IMG/VR virus record: IMGVR_UViG_3300037584_001024
Location: 1-28,924 of that record
Source: a virus
DNA length: 28,924 nt
Strand: one strand, 5' to 3'
Made by a program: the position numbers and the translations under genes
Shown: in pieces, positions 7,006 to 15,539 of the stretch
Position numbering within the stretch: position 1 is the first letter of the stretch
Layout: the number at the start of each line of letters is the position of its first letter
Notes under the pieces: generated by a model
Told to the model about the DNA's origin: nothing
The model's input: only the letters and a program-made list of their open reading frames with translations
Databases searched by the model: none

Positions 7006-8805
7006 TTAATCTCCAAGACTTGCACCTTGTATAATATTATTCTCTAAACTTTGTGCAGAGGTTACATCCTGACTTACAACAAAAGCCTGTACTGGTTGTT
7101 GTTCTTGTTGTGCTATGCTTTGTGCTAATTGATTCTCTGGAGATGCACCAACAATATTAAATGCAGGTGCTGCAGTTCCCTGTGCTATTGCTGATGGTAA
7201 AGCCCCACCACCACTTTGCCCTGGCACTTTTACTGACATTATATTTTTTACGTTTCCAATACCCGTAGATATTACCGTAAACATAGCAGCTATTCTTGCA
7301 AACGTACTAGGTATTGTTTCATCTTTTAATGTTTTGTTTGCAGCATCATAAGTATTCATTAAAGCACTAGCTACTGCAAAAGCTTTACCTGCCACAGTTT
7401 GCTGTCCTAATAATTGACTAAGCGATTGTGATGCATCTGCAAATATTCCTAAAGCACTTTTCTTTGCTTCCTGTGTTTCTTCTTCTATTTCTACCTCAGC
7501 AGTTTTATATTTATCATTTATCTCTGCTAGTTTCTTTTTTTCTGCTTCATCTAACTCTGCAAGTAAAGGTGACATAATTCCATAATGCTCTATGATTTGT
7601 TGTCTTAATTTAGAAAAATGTTCTTCGTTTTTTCTTATTTCTTCTGCTTGTCTTTCTGCATCTGTGTCTATAAGAGCCTGTCTGATAGCTTCTATTTCAG
7701 AAGCCTTTTGTTTTTCTCTATTGATTGCGTTAGCATCTCTCTTTGCCTGTTCGTTATCCTCTATCTGTGTTACACTATTTTCAAAACCTGCTAAAGTATT
7801 TTTTAAGGTGTTTAATTTGTTCTGTGTAGTTTCAATAGATTTATCTGCTTCTTCCTCTACTTTCTCAGGATCAAAAACTAACTCAGCTATTCCCCCAAAT
7901 AATCCCTCTGTCAATCCAAAATCTTTACCAAACTGTTTACCAATAGCATCTATGCTTCTTAATAAGATAGCTAATGGTGCTGATATAAACTGCAATACTC
8001 CAGACAAAATAGCTTTGTTTCTTTCAGCAGCTTCTAACTGTGATTCTTTTATTTGTTTCTGTGTTTCTAATTGTGCTTCTAATTGAGATATAACAGCTTT
8101 TGTTTGTTGTACCTTTAAGCCTAATATTTCTTTCTCTGTTTTGCCTTGTTGTTTAAGGATGTTTTCTGATCCCTCTATTGCCTTAAATCTTTTTTCCTCT
8201 TCTGCTACCGCTTCACTTTGTTTCTTTAATAGGTCAGTCGTTTCAGTGCTTACACCACTAACTAATTTTTTTATCTTATCAAAGTTAGCTATTAACAACC
8301 CAACAGCTACAATTACTGCACCTATTCCTGTTGCGATTAATGCCTTGGTAAAAACACTTACACCCCTTGAAGCACTTATAAATCCTAATCTTGTTAGCCT
8401 TAAAAGTTTTACACCTTTTCTCAGTTGCCCAAAATATCCACCTGTTACCATATTTAGAGCAGCAGTATTTTCTCTGCTCTTAATTAATTCCTTAGAAATA
8501 AACCCTTGTCTTTTCTGAAAACTTATATCTGCTTTAGCTTCTTGCTTCTGGAGATTTAAACTTTTTAAAGCAATTCTCTGTTCTTTTAATGAATCTGTTA
8601 CTCTGTCAATAGATGCTTGTACCTTTTTTCTAGCACCTAATTGAGATTTAGGTATATCTTCTTGGATTCTTTTTAATCTAAGCAGTTCTTCTTCTAACTC
8701 AATAGTTATTTTTTTCTGCTCTAATATTGTATCTGTAAGTTCTTTAAAGGATTGCTCTGCTTGTTTCAGATCACCCCTAATCCTAATTACTCTTTCTTCT
8801 GCCAT
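7006..8805 (-). CDS. Tail tape measure protein
   Basis: 599 aa, long coiled coils (about 10-110 and 185-460), one hydrophobic stretch ALIATGIGAVIVAVGLLIA (155-173), a second at about 266-285, then a helical Ala/Ser-rich region and a Gln/Ala-rich C-terminus. This is the usual composition of tape measure proteins, which set tail length and help DNA entry. By the usual rule of about 0.15 nm per residue the tail would be near 90 nm. The start overlaps the 47-codon gene by 23 nt. Oddly, it precedes rather than follows the head genes. Confidence 0.8.
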   Translation of the reverse strand: MAEERVIRIRGDLKQAEQSFKELTDTILEQKKITIELEEELLRLKRIQEDIPKSQLGARKKVQASIDRVTDSLKEQRIALKSLNLQKQEAKADISFQKRQGFISKELIKSRENTAALNMVTGGYFGQLRKGVKLLRLTRLGFISASRGVSVFTKALIATGIGAVIVAVGLLIANFDKIKKLVSGVSTETTDLLKKQSEAVAEEEKRFKAIEGSENILKQQGKTEKEILGLKVQQTKAVISQLEAQLETQKQIKESQLEAAERNKAILSGVLQFISAPLAILLRSIDAIGKQFGKDFGLTEGLFGGIAELVFDPEKVEEEADKSIETTQNKLNTLKNTLAGFENSVTQIEDNEQAKRDANAINREKQKASEIEAIRQALIDTDAERQAEEIRKNEEHFSKLRQQIIEHYGIMSPLLAELDEAEKKKLAEINDKYKTAEVEIEEETQEAKKSALGIFADASQSLSQLLGQQTVAGKAFAVASALMNTYDAANKTLKDETIPSTFARIAAMFTVISTGIGNVKNIMSVKVPGQSGGGALPSAIAQGTAAPAFNIVGASPENQLAQSIAQQEQQPVQAFVVSQDVTSAQSLENNIIQGASLGD

Positions 8806-8926
8806 CTTTAATTTGTTTAATTGCTTCCCTTAGATTTGTAGCTAATTTATATTTTCCCTTTGCGATTCTTATCTCTTCCGTTTCGTTTGTTGCAAACTTC
8901 AAACCCTCTAATATTGTTTTTATCAT
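8783..8926 (-). CDS. Small basic helical protein before tape measure (47 aa)
   Basis: 47 codons, MIKTILEGLKFATNETEEI then a Lys-rich helix ending GRRKSN. It fills the gap between the 696-aa distal tail gene (4-nt ATGA-type overlap) and the tape measure gene (23-nt overlap in another frame), so translational coupling is likely. No family recognised. Position suggests a tail assembly or tape-measure-associated role, but that is only context. Confidence 0.55.
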   Translation of the reverse strand: MIKTILEGLKFATNETEEIRIAKGKYKLATNLREAIKQIKDGRRKSN

Positions 8927-11013
8927 ATTTTTACAATTAGTTCTAAATCACTTTTATTTGTTAATAGATTTGTTTTAATACTATTAATCCTATATTGTTT
9001 ACCATCTATTACAAAGACATCATTTAAATTATAGTTAATTAATATTTTCTGCGGTAGATATGCTTTTAATTTTAGCAATCTGTTTCTTCTGTTAAATATA
9101 TCCTGTATATATGTTTTATAATAATTATTAAACAAAGTTCCTGTGAAAGAGGAATCACCACTAAACTCATTAGTCATTAATCCAAAGTTTATATTTGCTG
9201 TGCTTGTACCAGGTGTAAGGCTTAAACTATTAGATGGCACATTATAACTTGTCAAACTTACTGCTGATGATGCAGATTCCTGAAAAGAGATTGCTAATGA
9301 TGCTGTTCGGTGTATAGGGTAAAAAAGTAAAGGTAAATCTTTATCAGGCTGTTGATCTTTATTTACACTCCATCCCCATTGTATAGATGTTTTAGTTCCC
9401 CCCGTTGTATCGTTTATATCAAATAATGTTTCAAACATAAAATGCTCAAAGGGTAACTCTACCTTATAACTGCCACCATCTATCTTTGTAGCTAAGCTAT
9501 CCTCATTATATCTTAATGTGCCCCACTCTTCATTGTTAATTTCTTTGTAAGCATTAGCCAGAAAACTTTTTAAACCTTCAAATCTAAATATAATTTCACT
9601 ATAAGGTAATGCTACATTTGATTGACTAGAGCTTACATCCACAAACTCTGTAATGTCATAACTTGTTCCTGTGGAATTAAAAGCATCCAAAGTGTTTACA
9701 AATATAGTTCCATCTTCTTGCTCAAACGCTACAAGGTTGAACATCTTAAACAAACCTGTCAAAAAATCTATAACTTTCATTTCAGGTATCTGTTCTGTGA
9801 TTACGAAGTCAAACTGATTAAAAGCTGTGAATGGTGCGGCATCAAAAGATTGTGATGCAAACCCACCCTCTTCCTGTTGTACAATCCATCTACATTTAGT
9901 TAATGTTTTATCAGCAGTATGTGTAACACTTACAGTCCAATCACCTGCAGCAAAAGATTGCAAGTTTCCTGGAGATGAAACCCAACCCTGTATTCCTAAT
10001 TCACCCTGTACCATTGTTGTATTTCCTGTTAATTCTGTTTCTTCTCTTCTTAACACCCCATCTTTATAAACTTTGATCCCATATGATACGCTATCGGTTG
10101 ATTCTATCACAAGTTGCATATTGGTTAAACTACCTAATCTATTATCATCATCCCAATCACTCGTGATTCTTAGTGTAGAATCATCCACCATATTAGCATA
10201 TGTATTGCCTGAAGTGGGTGTCCAATTATCAACAGGTGTTTCTAATATTTGAACTTCTGTGCCTGTGCTAACTACTTGTTCTGGTGCTCCTGATTTTCTA
10301 TGTAACCACATAAATAAATGATCATACACATCATTAGTGTTTGTAAAAAAATCATTAGAGAAAGTTAAACCATATTTAGTTTCAATTGCTTCTACTATTT
10401 TTCTAACCCTGATCGCATATTTAAGCTGATTCCAAACTACTCCTCTGTGTTTACCTGTATGTGGGTAAAGATTGCCTGTGTCTTGTGAAGCAGTATCACC
10501 ACTATCATAATATAATCTTGTGGTGTGAGTAATTAAAGGCGCTATGACATCATTTATATTTTGACTAGTTTGTAATCTAGATTTTACTGTTGACATATTC
10601 CATATGAGATTCAGGGAGTTTAATGGTGTTAAAGTATTTAATTTATCTTCACCGATTAGATCCTTTAAATCTACAGTATTACCAAAGAAAACTATTTTAT
10701 AAGTATGTGCTTTATTAAATTTTAATGATACACTATTTAATTTTATTTTACCTTTTTTAAAATCTACTCCATTTAATTTTATTAAAGCATCTTTTTTTGT
10801 TCTTGCATCATAACCATTATCTATATCAAAGTTATAATAGTGTTTAAATATTTTGTTGTTTACCCTACTAGCTGGTAAAGAAAATTGTTGAGAAAACGCA
10901 GTGAATATCTTTTTTATATCTCTAACATTTTTAAGAGTATCTGTTACTGTAATAGATTCATCTTTAAATAAATCTACTCTTTGCCCCTCTATATATAATT
11001 CAAGGTTTTGCAT
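8923..11013 (-). CDS. Distal tail / baseplate-like protein (696 aa)
   Basis: 696 aa, no membrane segment. The N-terminus reads LELYIEGQRVDLFKDESITV, then TAFSQQFSLPASRVNNK (about 38-54), and the C-terminus NLNDVFVIDGKQYRINSIKT and SDLELIVKI. I know this N- and C-terminal pattern from large tail proteins of Bacteroidota siphoviruses, located between the completion proteins and tape measure. It would be part of the tail tip and may carry the fibre. Its start shares the last base of the upstream stop. The function is family-by-pattern; no enzymatic motif is seen. Confidence 0.65.
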   Translation of the reverse strand: MQNLELYIEGQRVDLFKDESITVTDTLKNVRDIKKIFTAFSQQFSLPASRVNNKIFKHYYNFDIDNGYDARTKKDALIKLNGVDFKKGKIKLNSVSLKFNKAHTYKIVFFGNTVDLKDLIGEDKLNTLTPLNSLNLIWNMSTVKSRLQTSQNINDVIAPLITHTTRLYYDSGDTASQDTGNLYPHTGKHRGVVWNQLKYAIRVRKIVEAIETKYGLTFSNDFFTNTNDVYDHLFMWLHRKSGAPEQVVSTGTEVQILETPVDNWTPTSGNTYANMVDDSTLRITSDWDDDNRLGSLTNMQLVIESTDSVSYGIKVYKDGVLRREETELTGNTTMVQGELGIQGWVSSPGNLQSFAAGDWTVSVTHTADKTLTKCRWIVQQEEGGFASQSFDAAPFTAFNQFDFVITEQIPEMKVIDFLTGLFKMFNLVAFEQEDGTIFVNTLDAFNSTGTSYDITEFVDVSSSQSNVALPYSEIIFRFEGLKSFLANAYKEINNEEWGTLRYNEDSLATKIDGGSYKVELPFEHFMFETLFDINDTTGGTKTSIQWGWSVNKDQQPDKDLPLLFYPIHRTASLAISFQESASSAVSLTSYNVPSNSLSLTPGTSTANINFGLMTNEFSGDSSFTGTLFNNYYKTYIQDIFNRRNRLLKLKAYLPQKILINYNLNDVFVIDGKQYRINSIKTNLLTNKSDLELIVKI

Positions 11014-12149
11014 TAACGTATGTTGTTTACAGTTTGGAAAGCAAATTCTACTTCTATCGTATAATCTATTAACTTATCGTTAACATTTGTTTTATATCCT
11101 AAATTGCTAGATGTTATGTGAACAGGCAAATTGTTACCCTCATAATCTATCCACACCATCTCACTCAGCATTAATTCTTTAAATATAAGATTGTTCCCCT
11201 CTGGATAGTGCCCACTATTTAACACAAGCTTTTGGGTTGCGTTTTTACTCAGAATTTTTTTCTGATGGCTATATGTGTTATAAATACCATCTACAACTAT
11301 ATTGCTCTTGTAAGTTTCCTCCGTTGTATTGATCGATAGATTAGATCTTTTAAACATCCATAAATCCTGTAATGCTCCATACTTATTTACAAATACTAAT
11401 TTGTAGGGCTCATATTTACACTCTTCTATATTTGTAACACGCAATTTTGTAACACCCTCTGTTGCACTCACAAACACTTCATCTACTCCATAAATACCAA
11501 ACTCACCTAAAAAGCTTTCTAAACAGAAACTATCTTCAAATATTCCCCCATCTTCCAAAACTCTATCCTCATATCCATCAGCACCTGCTTGTGATTCATT
11601 TGTGATATATTCTATTCTTAGTTTACTATCTGTTACATCTGCTACAAGGTCTGTATATATTTCTTTACCCTTATAAAAAAAACTCACACTTGTCGTATTG
11701 TTAGGATCAACAGGTATTCTTAATGGTGCATCATCAGGTTTTAATATAGTTGTGTTGCTGATCAATAAACCCTCTAATAAACTTGGGTTAACACCATCTT
11801 CAAAATATCCATACCCATCATAAGCAATGATTCCTAATACTGCTGTGTCAGGAGTTTGTGCTGTTCCTGAAATACTTTTAGTTATTCTGTAATCTACGTT
11901 AATCGTTGAATATAAATTTGTTGTATTATATTCTCCATCAAAGCCTGTTGTTAAATAATCTCTTACTAATTCACTTATCTCGAAAGATACTTTTGCACTA
12001 TATGCAGTTGATGTTAATGAATACGTTACACTACCGCCCCAACTACTACTTGCAGTTCCTGTATATATGTAAATCTCTAATTGTGCTGATGTCAAATTAC
12101 TAGCACTTACATTTATAAAGTATGGGCTTCTTACATTTATCTTAGCCAT
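11013..12149 (-). CDS. Tail structural protein (378 aa)
   Basis: 378 aa, beta-rich. Visible blocks are SPYFINVSASNLTSAQLEIYI at the N-terminus (residues 8-28), a central EYITNESQAG, and ECKYEPYKLVFVNKYGALQD (about 245-264) followed by LWMFKRSNLSINTTEE. The KLVFVNKYGALQDLWMF pattern recurs in distal tail proteins of Bacteroidota phages. It lies between the HK97-gp10-like and the 696-aa tail genes and overlaps both by a few bases, so the three are probably translated together. A distal tail role is inferred. Confidence 0.6.
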   Translation of the reverse strand: MAKINVRSPYFINVSASNLTSAQLEIYIYTGTASSSWGGSVTYSLTSTAYSAKVSFEISELVRDYLTTGFDGEYNTTNLYSTINVDYRITKSISGTAQTPDTAVLGIIAYDGYGYFEDGVNPSLLEGLLISNTTILKPDDAPLRIPVDPNNTTSVSFFYKGKEIYTDLVADVTDSKLRIEYITNESQAGADGYEDRVLEDGGIFEDSFCLESFLGEFGIYGVDEVFVSATEGVTKLRVTNIEECKYEPYKLVFVNKYGALQDLWMFKRSNLSINTTEETYKSNIVVDGIYNTYSHQKKILSKNATQKLVLNSGHYPEGNNLIFKELMLSEMVWIDYEGNNLPVHITSSNLGYKTNVNDKLIDYTIEVEFAFQTVNNIR

Positions 12150-12696
12150 TTAAATTTATTTCTTGGTTTTTAATATCATTATATATTTGTCCTTCTAAAT
12201 CTAGTGCGTATGCTTTTAGTATATCATCTGGTAAATACTTCATTACTTGGTTTAAAGCTTTAGTTAAAAACATACTAGGTGCAATACCTCTAAACCAAAT
12301 GCTTCTTACTATTAAATGTTGTAATGATTTTTGTGTAATAAACCTACCTGTTTTTTTATCTCTTCCTTTTATTCCTCTTCGCTTAATCCATTTCTCTATC
12401 CCGTCAGTTAGTCCACCTTTTTTTCCTGTGCCAGATCCAAACCTGTATGGACTATTAGGTGCTTTGTTTCCGCTTCCCGTTCCTTGCACCCCTTGATCTA
12501 TAAACTTAGCATAGTCCTTCGCAAATATACTTAGGTCAAAACTACCTACCCCTGTTTTAACTTCCTTTCTAATACTATTTAAAAGAGCACCAGATACAAC
12601 TTTCTTTTCTTGTTTTAAGTTAGCCTTGCTTTGATTAACCAAAAACTTAGCATAACCATTTAATATCTTTTTTAATTCTTTAGGATCTTTTAACAT
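12142..12696 (-). CDS. HK97 gp10-like tail completion / neck protein
   Basis: 184 aa, basic. The first 65 residues (LVNQSKANLKQEKKVVSGALLNSIRKEV, seen at 19-46, then FAKDYAKFIDQGVQG at 58-72) match the HK97 gp10-like pattern: helix, 'tGaLr.Si', beta strands, 'Ya.fvd.G'. A glycine- and lysine-rich insert with PNSPYRFGSGTGKKGG and a helical C-terminus follow. Such proteins complete the tail at the neck. It overlaps the upstream tail terminator-like gene by 7 nt. Confidence 0.7.
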   Translation of the reverse strand: MLKDPKELKKILNGYAKFLVNQSKANLKQEKKVVSGALLNSIRKEVKTGVGSFDLSIFAKDYAKFIDQGVQGTGSGNKAPNSPYRFGSGTGKKGGLTDGIEKWIKRRGIKGRDKKTGRFITQKSLQHLIVRSIWFRGIAPSMFLTKALNQVMKYLPDDILKAYALDLEGQIYNDIKNQEINLNG

Positions 12697-13160
12697 ATCG
12701 TAATGTCATTGTGTATTAATATATCAAAGGTACTAGCCCATCCTGCTAATCTGTTTTCAAACCTTTCATAAAAAGGCTCACAGCTTGCCACCCCATCTAA
12801 CTGATATAAATCTGTATGTAATGTGCCACCTCTTAAAACACCGATCAATTTATTTACCACTCCTAATTGTGTATTTAATATATCGTGTTCATTATTGTTG
12901 CCTACAAACTTATCTGCTCCCTCTTCTTTATTTTCATCTACAATATCCATTGTTAGGATCGTTACATTAAATCTTAACACTTGATCTTCTTGTGATACGT
13001 TATTTATAATAATATGTGATAATGGAAATATAGTTTGCTTATTTAAATCTACATCTGTAATATCTCCTGTGGTTACTGTGTTACAATTAACATCCGATAA
13101 CAACTGCTCTTCTATTTTAGTTAACACTAAATAAAAGCCCCTTATACCTTTATGGCTCAT
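12690..13160 (-). CDS. Tail terminator-like protein
   Basis: 156 aa, mixed alpha/beta with no membrane segment. Visible are FYLVLTKIEEQLLSD near the N-terminus, FPLSHIIINNV, LNTQLGVVNKLIGVLRGG and a C-terminal EPFYERFENRLAGWASTFDI. This arrangement, with a final strand pair after 'EPF..RFEN.LAGW', is what I recall for tail terminator or completion proteins of Bacteroidota phages. Its place directly before the gp10-like gene supports this. Assignment is from pattern and order. Confidence 0.55.
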   Translation of the reverse strand: MSHKGIRGFYLVLTKIEEQLLSDVNCNTVTTGDITDVDLNKQTIFPLSHIIINNVSQEDQVLRFNVTILTMDIVDENKEEGADKFVGNNNEHDILNTQLGVVNKLIGVLRGGTLHTDLYQLDGVASCEPFYERFENRLAGWASTFDILIHNDITIC

Positions 13161-13282
13161 CTCTTATATGTTTTAAAATTATATATTGCAATTCTAAATA
13201 AGATAATTAATAGGATAATAGAATATATATTTAGGTGGGGCTCACCACATAAACCTAATAGGTGCTTTATTGTTTCAATCAT
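13157..13282 (-). CDS. Small one-TM protein in tail cluster (41 aa)
   Basis: 41 codons, MIETIKHLLGLCGEPHLNIY then a hydrophobic helix (about 19-36) and a basic tail NFKTYKR. Its start overlaps the stop of the frameshift ORF (ATGA at 13282-13279) and its stop overlaps the next start (ATGA at 13160-13157), so both junctions are coupled. The LGLCGEPH motif is one I associate with small membrane proteins of flavobacterial phages. Function unknown. Confidence 0.6.
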   Translation of the reverse strand: MIETIKHLLGLCGEPHLNIYSIILLIILFRIAIYNFKTYKR

Positions 13283-14009
13283 TTAAAACCTTTTTTAATT
13301 AATCTTTGTTCTATCTCTTGTTTCTCTTTTTCAAATGTCAGATAGTATAAACATTTGTGTATATTTAATTTAGTGATATTTTCAAATCTTGTAATGTCGC
13401 CTTTAGCGAGTGCATAAATGGAGTTATACCATCCATACTTTCTAGTAAAATTTGTTGCTCCATCAAGTTGTCCTTGTCCGCTTTCTGAATATAGCTGGTC
13501 ATAACTTTGCATAAGTCGATCCCTAAATTGTAAAAAAAAACAACCGATCCAAATACAATTCCTAAAGGCATATTGTTATAGATCTGAAAATTGCCTGGCT
13601 CATACTCCTCAATAATATATTTATCTCCTTTTTTTAATGTAACAGGTCGATACAATACTGCCATTGCCTTTTCAATCTCTTCCCACTTTCCAATATAAGT
13701 ATCCAAATCTACATACTCACCGAAACTCATATCATCTAGATTAGGTATAAAGCCATATTCAATCCCATCCATTTTAAATCTATTTATCAGTATGCTTTTG
13801 TTTTCTAATATGTCAAATATTTGTGCAGTTATGCTTGTGATATCATCAGCCCTCATTCTTCTTATGCTAACATACGGGATGTTACAAAATATTTTAATTG
13901 TTTCTATTTGCAGTTGTGTATCTGTTAAATCTTTTAATGAAGCAAACTCTTTATATTGTTTTAAAGTTATATCATTTAAACTTGTTGGTACTGTTATGCT
14001 AGTTTTCAT
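13279..14009 (-). CDS. Tail assembly chaperone, long form by -1 frameshift (gpGT-like)
   Basis: Predicted fusion of the first 159 codons of the frame-0 gene with a -1 frame that ends at 13279, giving about 243 aa. In the slip zone frame 0 reads GTT TTT TTT TAC; slipping back one base on T-TTT-TTT continues as TTA CAA TTT. The -1 tail contains SESGQGQLDGATNF, KYGWYNSIYALAKGDITRF and ENITKLNIHKCLYYL, a conserved-looking pattern in Bacteroidota phages, and ends just where the 41-codon gene starts. In lambda the gpG/gpGT pair made this way is needed to assemble the tail tube on the tape measure. Frameshifting is inferred from frames and motif. Confidence 0.65.
13365..14009 (-). CDS. Tail assembly chaperone, short form (gpG-like)
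   Basis: 214 aa in frame 0. Features include SLNDITLKQYKEFASLKDL near the N-terminus, FIPNLDDMSFGEYVDLDTYI (88-107) and AVLYRPV (117-123). Size, position between terminase and tail genes, and the overlapping -1 ORF fit the G/GT chaperone pair. After the slippery run, both frame 0 (55 codons, ending ITPFMHSLKATLQDL and ISLN) and -1 stay open, so the stretch 13365-13531 is dual-coding. The gene has TTTATATA at -13 and a 36-nt gap after the terminase stop. Confidence 0.7.
   Translation of the reverse strand: MKTSITVPTSLNDITLKQYKEFASLKDLTDTQLQIETIKIFCNIPYVSIRRMRADDITSITAQIFDILENKSILINRFKMDGIEYGFIPNLDDMSFGEYVDLDTYIGKWEEIEKAMAVLYRPVTLKKGDKYIIEEYEPGNFQIYNNMPLGIVFGSVVFFYNLGIDLCKVMTSYIQKADKDNLMEQQILLESMDGITPFMHSLKATLQDLKISLN
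13532..13540 (-). other. Slippery T9 run, -1 frameshift site
   Basis: Nine T on the minus strand. In frame 0 they read (G)TT TTT TTT T(AC), so T TTT TTT (13539-13533) is a legal X XXY YYZ heptamer. Slipping back one base joins residue 159 to the -1 frame. Confidence 0.65.
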
Positions 14010-14014
14010 ATTAA

Positions 14015-14022
14015 TATATAAA
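14015..14022 (-). promoter_or_regulatory. TTTATATA box upstream of the tail chaperone gene
   Basis: TTTATATA at 14022-14015 on the minus strand, 5 nt before the ATG at 14009. The upstream element is only approximate (AACAAAA, one base off the spacing seen at 3935, 6174 and 6970). Confidence 0.45.
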
Positions 14023-14044
14023 CTTTTTTAATTTATTTTTGTTA

Positions 14045-15208
14045 CTAATTTATTGTATATCTTCCAAAGTTAGGTCTGCTTAATATACTATAAGTCGCAT
14101 ACCTTACTGCATCTATAATGTGATTGTTCTTATCTTCTGGAATATTTGTTAGCTTTCCGCTCTTATCTTCTTTCCATTTATAATTCCTGAACTCCTGAAT
14201 TGCATTGTTACTTGTAGAAGTAATAAAAACCTTATACCTCTTCAATAAATCGATTCCAGCATTTACACTATCCCTACCCTTTAAACTAGGTCTAATGTTC
14301 CAACCCATTCTTCTTAATTCTTCTATTAATCTCGGCTCACTACTATCCATATATAATTGATTTCTTGCAACCCCTACCTCCTTAAATGTATTGTGTAGAT
14401 CTTTAGTGGTCATTTGTGTTCTGTATAAATGTTCTTTAATATAAAGATTATAATCTAAACTATAAACACTTACAAGTGTTGAGGGATCATTGGAGTATCC
14501 TGCATCTGCACCATATGCTATAAACTTAGCATCTTCAGGTATCTGTGAGCATTCATAATAATTAAATATAGTAGCTTTGCTTATACCCTTTAATCCTAAT
14601 CCATATATCTGCCAGTATTGTTCATCCGTTTCTTTTAATCTTTCTATCTCGGATTTAATGCTTTGTTCTAAGAAAGGATTATCTAAATAAGTTGTTCTAA
14701 AGAAATCACAATCTTCTCTAGGTATTACTTTATCATATATCCAATGGTATTCGTCACTCGGATTGTAATCAATTATAATTTTGCCATCTGTTCTAAATAT
14801 TAATTGTTGCCAATCTTCCCAATTTAACTCATTAGCTTCATTAATAAATAACAGGTTTCTTTTTCTACCTCTTACCTTTTGTGGCATATCTAAGCTAATA
14901 AACTCTACAAGATTATTAAACAACCTATACTCGCTATTGGATTTATTGTGATCCTCTTCTTTGTATATATTTAATTTACGCAATATGTCTAGGAAATCAC
15001 GCATTACCGAAGCTCTTAAACTAGGAAAGGCTTTTCTGCAGATTGTTATTGTTTTGTTTCGATTACTCGCACAATATTGCAAGATAATCCATAAGAGTAT
15101 ATTATATGTTTTACCAGATCTTGTACCACCCTGTTCAACAATAATTTTTTTATTACTATTGATGAGATGCTTATAGACTTTATTGGTTTGTATCTTCTGT
15201 TTTATCAA
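14045..15208 (-). CDS. terL: Terminase large subunit
   Basis: 387 aa. ATPase domain: Walker A GGTRSGKT (27-34), Walker B NLLFINEANE (118-127), coupling motif around IIIDYNPS (144-151). Nuclease domain with the three expected acidic positions: D235 in YGADAGYSNDP, D288 in LYMDSSEPR and D366 in NNHIIDAVRYA. It packages and cuts phage DNA at the portal. The sequence is of the PBSX/Terminase_3-type. The start overlaps the small terminase gene by 29 nt. It follows directly on the modification cassette, so base modification and packaging genes may share a transcript. Confidence 0.93.
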   Translation of the reverse strand: MIKQKIQTNKVYKHLINSNKKIIVEQGGTRSGKTYNILLWIILQYCASNRNKTITICRKAFPSLRASVMRDFLDILRKLNIYKEEDHNKSNSEYRLFNNLVEFISLDMPQKVRGRKRNLLFINEANELNWEDWQQLIFRTDGKIIIDYNPSDEYHWIYDKVIPREDCDFFRTTYLDNPFLEQSIKSEIERLKETDEQYWQIYGLGLKGISKATIFNYYECSQIPEDAKFIAYGADAGYSNDPSTLVSVYSLDYNLYIKEHLYRTQMTTKDLHNTFKEVGVARNQLYMDSSEPRLIEELRRMGWNIRPSLKGRDSVNAGIDLLKRYKVFITSTSNNAIQEFRNYKWKEDKSGKLTNIPEDKNNHIIDAVRYATYSILSRPNFGRYTIN

Positions 15209-15539
15209 TTATCTCTACTTGAAAATTAGTAGGCACCCCATCAGCACCTGTGATCTCTTGTCTTTCTACATATCCTCTTTTCTTTCCTTTTGTTTTCAAA
15301 TAAAATATAGTCGCACTTGTTGAGTTCTCGGCTATCTGTCTGTGTAATTGTGATTCAGCAAAATCCAATGCTACATTCTGCACATCATCTACTTGCTTTT
15401 TAAATTCTAGATCTGTGTTATACCAGTCATAGTAAGTTGTTCTGCCTATGCCCACTTTCTTACAGGCTGTTGTAACAACTCCCAAAGATTTTTCTAATGC
15501 ATCTAATAATGCCTTTTTATGCTGTTCGGTTTTGTTCAT
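15180..15539 (-). CDS. terS: Terminase small subunit
   Basis: 119 aa from ATG at 15539; an in-frame TTG two codons upstream is possible but less likely. The N-terminal half holds a helix-turn-helix, VTTACKKVGIGRTTYYDWYN (about 22-41), followed by helices EFKKQVDDVQNVALDFAESQLHRQI and a C-terminal TKGKKRGYVERQEITG. This is the usual form of phage small terminase that recognises packaging sites. The start overlaps the dioxygenase gene stop by 23 nt. Next to terL the call is safe. Confidence 0.85.
   Translation of the reverse strand: MNKTEQHKKALLDALEKSLGVVTTACKKVGIGRTTYYDWYNTDLEFKKQVDDVQNVALDFAESQLHRQIAENSTSATIFYLKTKGKKRGYVERQEITGADGVPTNFQVEIIDKTEDTNQ

Noticed and set aside
7592-8518. Plus-strand ORFs of 164 and 125 codons opposite the tape measure gene
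   Set aside because: They are antisense shadows of coiled-coil coding sequence, rich in Ser/Cys/Leu, with no neighbours on that strand.
13228-13262. Hairpin with GTGG/CCAC and TTAGGT/ACCTAA arms
   Set aside because: Lies inside the 41-codon gene, lacks a T tract, and the ORF junctions explain the sequence better.
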